A stretch of DNA of 11,010 nucleotides from JANNRR01 sp031401675 (lineage in GTDB: Bacteria > Pseudomonadota > Alphaproteobacteria > Rhodobacterales > Rhodobacteraceae): contig JANNRR010000137.1 of the NCBI GenBank assembly GCA_031401675.1, positions 1 to 11,010 on the forward strand, read 5' to 3'. How positions within the stretch are numbered: the first letter of the stretch is position 1; every line of letters starts with the position of its first letter. The notes beneath the pieces are model-generated. The model saw nothing but the letters and a program-made list of their open reading frames with translations. It made no database searches and had not been told where the DNA came from. Made by a program: the position numbers and the translations under genes. This document shows, in pieces, positions 6,678 through 11,010 of the stretch.

Positions 6678-7466
6678 CTATTCCGGCGCGATCAGCGCCG
6701 CCAGCATCGCGCTGTCCGGGTCCGCCAGATCATCGATCACATTGAAATGGTGCCGCCCCACCACCACCGTCACCGGCGCCTGCCACGCCGCGCCCAGCGC
6801 CCGCGCCTGATCCAGAAAGGCAGGCCGCTCCTCGGCCCCGACCCAGACCTGAACGTCCGGGCCCGGTCGCCGCGCCTGCAACACCGGGCTTTCCGCGCAG
6901 GCTTCGGCCAGATCCAGCCGGAAATCCGCGTTCATCGCCGTCTGCATCAGCGGCCGCAAGTCGCCAAGGGGCGAGATTGGCAGCACCCGCCGCAGCCGCC
7001 CGGCCACCGGCAACCGCAGGTCGGCCGAAGCCAGCCGCGCCACCAGATGCCCGCCCGCCGAATGTCCCGCCAGCACGATCGGCCCGGCCACCGCCTGCGC
7101 CACGGTCACCAGCGCCACCGCCACCTCGCGCGTGATCTGCCCGATCCGCGCCTCGGGGCACAGCGTATAACCCGGCATCGCCACCGCCCAGCCCCGCGCC
7201 ACCGCCCCGGCGGCCAGATGCGACCAGCCGTCCCGATCAAACGCCCGCCAATAGCCGCCATGCACGAACAGCATCAGCCCGCGGGGCTCCGCCTCCGGCA
7301 GGAACAGATCAAACCGCTGCCGCGCGCCGCCGCCGTAGGCCAGCCCCAGCCGCGCCCGTGGCCCCAGCGCCCCGCGATAGGCCGCTGCCGCCGCCGCCCA
7401 GCGCGGTAGATATCCTTCTGCCCCGGCGATGTATTTGCCATTGGCATAGGCGTCATCCATATCCAT
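6678..7466 (-). CDS. Alpha/beta hydrolase, kynurenine formamidase (KynB/arylformamidase)-like
   Basis: 262 residues of the alpha/beta-hydrolase fold. The oxyanion motif HGGYW is at 69-73. The nucleophile elbow GHSAGGH (134-140) places Ser136 as nucleophile. The acid is probably Glu212 or Glu213 in VGAEERPAF, and His240 in HHFNVIDDL completes the triad. HGGYW together with GHSAGGHL and a late HF-(S/N/T)-V-I/L-D segment is the pattern of arylformamidases, which hydrolyse N-formylkynurenine in tryptophan breakdown; carboxylesterases of the same clan are the alternative. The ATG at 7466-7464 is chosen because GGGGGA lies 6 nt upstream; the frame is open further but without a site. It is soluble, with no signal peptide. 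Its neighbour is a DadA-like oxidoreductase; kynureninase and tryptophan dioxygenase genes are not in the window. Confidence 0.85.
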   Translation of the reverse strand: MDMDDAYANGKYIAGAEGYLPRWAAAAAAYRGALGPRARLGLAYGGGARQRFDLFLPEAEPRGLMLFVHGGYWRAFDRDGWSHLAAGAVARGWAVAMPGYTLCPEARIGQITREVAVALVTVAQAVAGPIVLAGHSAGGHLVARLASADLRLPVAGRLRRVLPISPLGDLRPLMQTAMNADFRLDLAEACAESPVLQARRPGPDVQVWVGAEERPAFLDQARALGAAWQAPVTVVVGRHHFNVIDDLADPDSAMLAALIAPE

Positions 7467-7765
7467 CGCATGTCCCCCGATAGCCCGATGGCATAGCTGG
7501 ACACCCGGCCCTTGCCCATGCTCTATCGGACGCCCCGCCGCGTAACAGGCCAAAGCCACAGCATGCACAGCGCTTCTGACGGACGATCCGCGGACCTGAC
7601 CCGGCAAACAGCACCGCATCCCGGTCGTGCCCCGTCGACCCGTGCAACTGCCGTGCTCTGCCGGATCCCCTCATGCCCCGATGCGCCGTCAGTCCACGCA
7701 GCGCCTGACTGTACCCGCTTCCCCGGACTGCCGCAGGCCCGCCGGCCCAGTCCATGGGGCACCCG
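7467..7765. other. Divergent intergenic region, about 300 nt
   Basis: This lies between the hydrolase (leftward) and the methyltransferase (rightward) and so must hold two promoters. I see no convincing -35/-10 pair and no long inverted repeat. Short open frames overlap here in several phases, but none looks like protein. Confidence 0.45.
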
Positions 7766-8533
7766 ATGACCACACCGGAATCGCTCTATCACGACCCGGC
7801 CTTCGCCCGCCTGTATGACAGTCACTGCCCGTGGTCGGCTGATACCGAATACTGCCTTGGCCTTGCCCGTCAGCTGACATCGGTGCTCGATTTCGGCTGC
7901 GGCACGGGCCGCTTCTGCGCCACTGTCGCCGCCTTGGGCCATGCCGCCGTCCACGGCGTCGATCCCGCCCAGGCGATGCTCGCCATTGCCCGAGCCCGGC
8001 CGCACGGCGACCGGGTGACCTGGACGAATGGCGACGCCGGCACGGTCCGCCTCGGCCGCCGGTTCGACCTGATCGTAATGACCGGCCATGCCTTTCAGAC
8101 CCTGCTGACCGCCTCTGACCGCGCCGCAGCCCTAACCAGTATCGCGGCCCACCTGACCCCTGGCGGGCATTTCATCTTCGACAGCCGCAACCCGGCCGCG
8201 CGCGAATGGGAAAGCTGGACGCCCGCCCTGACCCGCGAAACATTCAGCGATGCCACCCTCGGGCCGGTCGAGACCTGGACCGACACCAGCTGGGACGCCG
8301 CCACCCAGATCGCAACCTACGAAACCCACTACACCATCCCCGCCGAAAACCGCACCATAGCCGCACGCGCCCGCATCGCCTTTCCCGCGCAACCCGACCT
8401 TGCCGCCCTGATCGCCGCTGCCGGTCTGACCGTCGAGCGCTGGCTGGGCGAATGGGACGGCCGCCCCTTCACTGCCGATGCCCCCGAGATCATCCCCTTC
8501 GGCCGCCGCACCCGCCCCGCCGCCGGCGCCTGA
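7766..8533 (+). CDS. Class I SAM-dependent methyltransferase
   Basis: 255 residues with the seven-strand methyltransferase fold. Motif I is VLDFGCGTGRF (40-50), with the glycine loop that binds SAM. The second-strand acid is Asp66 in GVDPAQAML, followed by GDAG (89-92), the motif-IV strand FDLIVMTGHAFQTL (100-113) and LTPGGHFIFD (130-139). Residues after about 150 would form the substrate cap; I cannot name the substrate. The N-terminal LYHDPAFARLYD is common in uncharacterised small-molecule methyltransferases of Rhodobacterales. I prefer ATG 7766, with GGGG 6 nt upstream; ATG 7754 is in frame and would add four residues. It stands divergent from the formamidase-like gene and 104 nt before gabD, with a hairpin between, so co-transcription with gabD is uncertain. 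Confidence 0.88.
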   Translation: MTTPESLYHDPAFARLYDSHCPWSADTEYCLGLARQLTSVLDFGCGTGRFCATVAALGHAAVHGVDPAQAMLAIARARPHGDRVTWTNGDAGTVRLGRRFDLIVMTGHAFQTLLTASDRAAALTSIAAHLTPGGHFIFDSRNPAAREWESWTPALTRETFSDATLGPVETWTDTSWDAATQIATYETHYTIPAENRTIAARARIAFPAQPDLAALIAAAGLTVERWLGEWDGRPFTADAPEIIPFGRRTRPAAGA

Positions 8534-8546
8534 CCCCCCCGAACCC

Positions 8547-8568
8547 GCCGCCGTTTCCCACCGGCGGC
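8547..8568. repeat. GCCGCCG/CGGCGGC hairpin between methyltransferase and gabD
   Basis: Seven-base arms at 8547-8553 and 8562-8568 with an 8-nt loop, starting 14 nt after the methyltransferase stop. It may attenuate or end that transcript. No U-tract follows, and G+C-rich DNA makes such arms fairly easy by chance. Confidence 0.35.
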
Positions 8569-8637
8569 ACCGCCACCCATGGACATTTTCCCGCCGCAGA
8601 TGCATTCCATTTCCCATCCCCTTCCCCGGAGGCTGCC

Positions 8638-10128
8638 ATGCCCGATACCAAACTCGACACCGCCACCAACCTCGCCGCCCTGTTGAAAGACCCCGGCCTG
8701 CTCGAAACCCGCGCCTATCTTGCCGGCGACTGGGTGCAGGCCGACGACGGTGCCACCTTCCCGGTCACCAACCCGGCGCGCGGCGATGTGATCTGCACCG
8801 TCCCCAACCTGACCCGGGCCGAGACCGCCCGCGCCATCGCCGCCGCCAAGACCGCGCAAAAACTGTGGGCCGCCCGCACCGGCAAGGACCGCGCCAATGT
8901 GCTGCGCGGCTGGTTCAACCTGATGGTCGCCAACGCCGACGACCTGGCCCTGATCCTCACCGCCGAAATGGGCAAACCGAAAGCCGAAGCCAAAGGCGAG
9001 GTGCTGTACGGCGCCGCCTACGTCGAATGGTTCGCCGAGGAAGCCAAGCGCATCTACGGCGAAACCGTCCCCGGCCACCTTCCCGACAAGCGCATCACCA
9101 TCCTGAAGCAGCCGGTCGGCGTCGTCGCCTCGATCACCCCCTGGAACTTCCCCAACGCCATGATCGCCCGCAAGATCGCCCCGGCGCTGGCCGCCGGTTG
9201 CGCCGTGGTGGCCCGGCCCGCCGCCGAAACCCCGCTTTCGGCCCTCGCCCTCGCCGTTCTGGCCGACCGCGCCGGCCTGCCCAAGGGGCTCCTGTCGATC
9301 ATCACCTCGAAACGCTCCTCCGACATCGGCAAGGAGTTCTGCGAAAACCCCACGGTGCGCAAACTTACCTTCACCGGCTCGACCGAGGTCGGCCGCATCC
9401 TGTTGAAACAGGCCGCCGATCAGGTGATGAAATGCTCGATGGAACTGGGCGGCAACGCCCCCTTCATCGTGTTCGATGACGCCGACCTTGATGCCGCCGT
9501 CGCCGGCGCGATGATCTCGAAATTCCGCAACAACGGCCAGACCTGCGTCTGCGCCAACCGCATCTATGTGCAATCCGGCGTCTACGACGCCTTCGCCGCC
9601 CGGTTCGCCACCGCCACAGCCAAACTCCGCATCGGCGACGGGTTGCTCGACGGCATCGACACCGGCCCGCTGGTCAACATGGCCGCCGTTGAAAAGGTCG
9701 AGGAGCATATCGCCGATGCCGTCGCCAAAGGCGGCACGGTCGTCACCGGCGGCCGCCGCCACGCCCTTGGCGGCAGCTATTTCGAGCCCACCATCATCAC
9801 CGGCATCACCCAAGCCATGATGGTGGCGCAGGAGGAGACCTTCGGCCCGATGGCCCCCCTGTTCCGCTTCGACACCGAGGAGGAAGTCATCCGCCTCGCC
9901 AACGACACCATCTTCGGCCTCGCCAGCTACTTCTACGCCCGCGACTATGCGAGGATCATCCGGGTGCAGGAGGCGCTGGAATACGGCATGGTCGGCGTCA
10001 ACACCGGCCTGATCTCCACCGAAATGGCCCCGTTCGGCGGGGTGAAGCAATCGGGTTTGGGGAGGGAGGGCTCGCACCACGGCATGGATGACTATCTGGA
10101 GCTGAAATACATCTGCACCAGCCTGTAA
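8638..10128 (+). CDS. gabD: NAD(P)-dependent succinate-semialdehyde dehydrogenase
   Basis: 496 residues of the aldehyde dehydrogenase superfamily, closest in motifs to GabD. It oxidises succinate semialdehyde to succinate, the last step of GABA breakdown. GGAGG lies 5 nt before ATG 8638. Landmarks are TPWNFP with the oxyanion Asn170, the Rossmann helix FTGSTEVG (245-252), MELGGNAP with the general-base Glu269, GQTCVCANRI with the catalytic Cys303, EETFGPMAP (399-407) and PFGGVKQSGLGREG (465-478). Spacing Asn-Glu-Cys matches E. coli GabD (155, 254, 288). One oddity is that the cofactor-contacting lysine of the usual 'KPA' motif is Arg193 (ARPAAETP). It is a free-standing gene with a 104-nt leader. 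The window has no gabT. Substrate is inferred; glutarate semialdehyde is an alternative. Confidence 0.92.
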   Translation: MPDTKLDTATNLAALLKDPGLLETRAYLAGDWVQADDGATFPVTNPARGDVICTVPNLTRAETARAIAAAKTAQKLWAARTGKDRANVLRGWFNLMVANADDLALILTAEMGKPKAEAKGEVLYGAAYVEWFAEEAKRIYGETVPGHLPDKRITILKQPVGVVASITPWNFPNAMIARKIAPALAAGCAVVARPAAETPLSALALAVLADRAGLPKGLLSIITSKRSSDIGKEFCENPTVRKLTFTGSTEVGRILLKQAADQVMKCSMELGGNAPFIVFDDADLDAAVAGAMISKFRNNGQTCVCANRIYVQSGVYDAFAARFATATAKLRIGDGLLDGIDTGPLVNMAAVEKVEEHIADAVAKGGTVVTGGRRHALGGSYFEPTIITGITQAMMVAQEETFGPMAPLFRFDTEEEVIRLANDTIFGLASYFYARDYARIIRVQEALEYGMVGVNTGLISTEMAPFGGVKQSGLGREGSHHGMDDYLELKYICTSL

Positions 10129-10133
10129 CACCC

Positions 10134-10155
10134 GGCGGGGTGAACCCCGCCCTAC
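10134..10155 (-). repeat. REP-like element, minus orientation
   Basis: The stem GGCGGGG/CCCCGCC (10134-10140 and 10145-10151) has the loop TGAA. Read on the minus strand it is preceded by GTAGG, so it has the GTAG-plus-palindrome layout of REP sequences. It starts 6 nt after the gabD stop and may also act as its terminator. Confidence 0.55.
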
Positions 10156-10194
10156 ACCATGCCCGCCAAGGGAAGCTCCGTCCGTCGCCGTGAC

Positions 10195-10218
10195 GTAGGG
10201 TGCGTGCTCGCACGCACC
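10195..10218 (+). repeat. REP-like element, plus orientation
   Basis: GTAG at 10195-10198 is followed by the perfect stem GGTGCGTG/CACGCACC (10199-10206 and 10211-10218) with loop CTCG. It has the same architecture as the element at 10134-10155 but a different stem sequence and opposite orientation, with the two GTAG heads facing each other across 39 nt. Confidence 0.55.
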
Positions 10219-10280
10219 GCTCGCCTACCGCCCGCGCGCCCCAGGAAAATGCGCCATCGACCGCACGCCACGCCTTGTTC

Positions 10281-10546
10281 ATGTCCGCCACCCGCGTCCA
10301 AATCATCGACGACACCCTGTGGGTCCACCTCACCGATGGCCGCGTGCTCGGCATCCCCTGCGCCCCTTCCCCCGCCTGCTGAACGCGACGCCAGCCCTGC
10401 GCGAGGCAGTCGAGATCAGCCCGTTCGGCCTGCATTGGCAGGAGCTGGACGAGGATATTTCGGTGGCGGGGCTGCTGGCGGGGCAGGGGGATTTGGGGCG
10501 GGTCGGGAAGGTGGCTTGCCAAAAACTCACGGCGAGAACTCAGTAA
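10281..10546 (+). pseudogene. DUF2442-family gene broken by a one-base frameshift
   Basis: The first frame starts at ATG 10281 and reads MSATRVQIIDDTLWVHLTDG then RVLGIPCAP before derailing to a stop at 10380-10382. From 10367 the next frame continues the same protein as FPRLLNATPALREAVEISPF then GLHWQELDEDISVAGLLAG, ending TAA at 10544-10546. Restoring one C in the C run at 10363-10366 would join them into an 88-residue DUF2442 protein of normal size. DUF2442 proteins are small and uncharacterised, and often sit beside a DUF4160 partner in toxin-antitoxin-like pairs. No partner is visible here. The last 15 or so residues may come from DNA that joined later. A sequencing error in the C run would give the same picture. 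Confidence 0.8.
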
Positions 10547-10565
10547 GTGTTTGACACGGACTGAG
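10539..10565. repeat. Interrupted palindrome at the end of the DUF2442 reading frame
   Basis: CTCAGT-AA-GTGT, loop TTG, then ACAC-GG-ACTGAG. All 10 paired positions match, with one symmetric 2-nt internal mismatch. It covers the DUF2442 stop codon and marks the point where base composition falls. It could be a terminator, an operator for the next ORF, or an element end. Confidence 0.4.
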
Positions 10566-10580
10566 GTTTGCGTCGTCAAT
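10551..10580 (+). promoter_or_regulatory. Weak candidate promoter for the low-G+C ORF
   Basis: A perfect -35 hexamer TTGACA (10551-10556) sits in the centre of the palindrome at 10539-10565. The best -10 is GTCAAT at 10575-10580 (18-nt spacer), matching the consensus at only half its positions. Confidence 0.2.
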
Positions 10581-10620
10581 TGCGACTCCCAGCAGCTTAG
10601 TTTGGAGGAGTTCGGATCAA

Positions 10621-10932
10621 ATGACAGTTTGTTTGTACGGAAACCGAATTACGCCCTTCATCATCACGGATTGCTTGGCAACGCCGAGATATGAGCAGTC
10701 GAAACCACTCGTCCCCGCATCGATAGACAGTGAAAATGTCCAAACCGCGATTGACAACAGAATGTATTTCCGGAAGTTTTTTCATGCAGCAGGTGCGACT
10801 CTATTTGCTTTTGCTGGGCCATCGGCAAAGATATTGTCTTTCGTAACGCAGCTTGAGTCCGAGCTAGCTAAGCGATTATCAGACGAAAGGCCAATGAAAT
10901 TTGTTGGAGAAATGCTAGTGTTCCGAGTCTGA
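10621..10932 (+). CDS. Small protein resembling the N-terminal half of a proteasome/HslV-type Ntn hydrolase
   Basis: 103 codons, ATG 10621, with GGAGGAG about 10 nt upstream. G+C is about 46%, against roughly two thirds in the neighbours, and codon use shifts accordingly, which suggests transfer. The sequence opens MTVCLYGNRITPFIITDCLA with Thr after the initiator Met, as in HslV, and a TD-x-x-AT segment where the catalytic Asp of proteasome beta subunits lies. A later FRKFF supplies a candidate catalytic lysine. LFAFAGPSAKILSFVTQLE looks like the strand, 'FAG' turn and helix seen in HslV. HslV is about 175 residues, so this protein covers little more than half of the fold and may be truncated at 10932. 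The family assignment is from pattern resemblance only, with no search behind it. Confidence 0.5.
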   Translation: MTVCLYGNRITPFIITDCLATPRYEQSKPLVPASIDSENVQTAIDNRMYFRKFFHAAGATLFAFAGPSAKILSFVTQLESELAKRLSDERPMKFVGEMLVFRV

Positions 10933-10938
10933 CACTTG

Positions 10939-11010
10939 TTACCGATTTCCCCTGATTTCATCGAGGGCATCAAGCGCACGGCGTTCGCGGGCGATGATGT
11001 CATCGGCGGT
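10939..11010 (-). CDS. C-terminal end of an unidentified minus-strand gene
   Basis: The minus-strand frame entering from the right edge reads TADDIIARERRALDALDEIR then GNR and TAA at 10941-10939. It is G+C-rich and regular in codon use, unlike the ORF just before it, and has the charged helical look of a genuine protein tail. It is convergent with the 103-codon ORF, 6 nt between stops. The visible 23 residues do not identify a family. Confidence 0.5.
   Translation of the reverse strand, partial: TADDIIARERRALDALDEIRGNR

Larger units (their letters stand above)
10545..10937. repeat. Imperfect inverted repeats bracketing a low-G+C ORF
   Basis: Bases 10545-10560 (AAGTGTTTGACACGGA) and the reverse complement of 10922-10937 (AAGTGTCAGACTCGGA) agree at 13 of 16 positions. 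They enclose the 103-codon ORF, the right copy overlapping its last codons. I see no obvious target duplication. This could be a very small mobile cassette, or chance. Confidence 0.3.

Noticed and set aside
5696..6745. A 349-codon plus-strand frame across the dadA-like gene
   Set aside because: It is an antisense shadow of a flavoprotein with intact motifs, with very high Arg/Gln/His/Pro content.
8206..8637. N-terminal extension of gabD back to 8206
   Set aside because: It overlaps the methyltransferase in another frame and is Arg/Pro/His-rich; GGAGG at 8628-8632 and the normal GabD N-terminus fix the start at 8638.
8329..10131. A 600-codon open frame on the minus strand opposite gabD
   Set aside because: It mirrors the well-conserved GabD frame, is rich in Gly/Ala/His/Asp typical of antisense G+C-rich frames, and has no recognisable domain.
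10545..10937. Integron gene cassette
   Set aside because: I could not find the GTTRRRY/RYYYAAC core sites of an attC at either border.
10782..11003. A 73-codon minus-strand frame over the end of the low-G+C ORF
   Set aside because: It has no ribosome site and competes with the more protein-like frame 10939-11010 and with the plus-strand ORF.

Overview
The window is about two thirds G+C for most of its length. Its genes resemble those of an alphaproteobacterium, most likely Rhodobacterales (Rhodobacter/Paracoccus-like). This placement rests on base composition and on the style of the L-lactate dehydrogenase, Ugd, DadA-like and GabD proteins; there is no rRNA or other marker gene to confirm it. 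It looks like ordinary chromosome with mobile or repetitive material at both ends.

Layout, left to right. Bases 1-131 are the C-terminal end of an IS630-family transposase. It stops 6 nt before the convergent stop codon of an FMN-dependent L-lactate dehydrogenase gene (lldD, minus strand, 138-1301). lldD has a plausible promoter overlapped by a perfect 10-bp-arm palindrome of GntR/PdhR/LldR type. After a gene-poor stretch with a strong hairpin come two minus-strand genes, a UDP-glucuronate 4-epimerase (3062-4099, GTG start) followed by UDP-glucose 6-dehydrogenase (ugd, 1664-2980). Together they would convert UDP-glucose to UDP-glucuronate and UDP-galacturonate for surface polysaccharide. Divergent from them is an unrecognised 190-residue protein (4283-4855).

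The 378-nt stretch 4856-5233, between convergent genes, holds no gene but a dense cluster of inverted repeats, including a perfect 20-bp stem that overlaps a second hairpin. Next on the minus strand are a DadA-type FAD amino-acid oxidoreductase (5234-6529) and a kynurenine-formamidase-like alpha/beta hydrolase (6678-7466). On the plus strand are a SAM-dependent methyltransferase (7766-8533) and a succinate-semialdehyde dehydrogenase (gabD, 8638-10128). The metabolic theme is catabolism of lactate, amino acids and GABA/semialdehydes, plus nucleotide-sugar supply.

The right end is different in kind. Two REP-like hairpins with GTAG heads face each other (10134-10218). They are followed by a DUF2442-type gene broken by a one-base frameshift (10281-10546). 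Base composition then drops to about 46% G+C (my count over 10621-10920) around a small 103-codon ORF. Its N-terminus resembles a proteasome/HslV-type Ntn hydrolase, and it is bracketed by imperfect inverted repeats. The last 72 bases are the C-terminus of a minus-strand gene that continues outside the window. This tail is the most likely place for something new.
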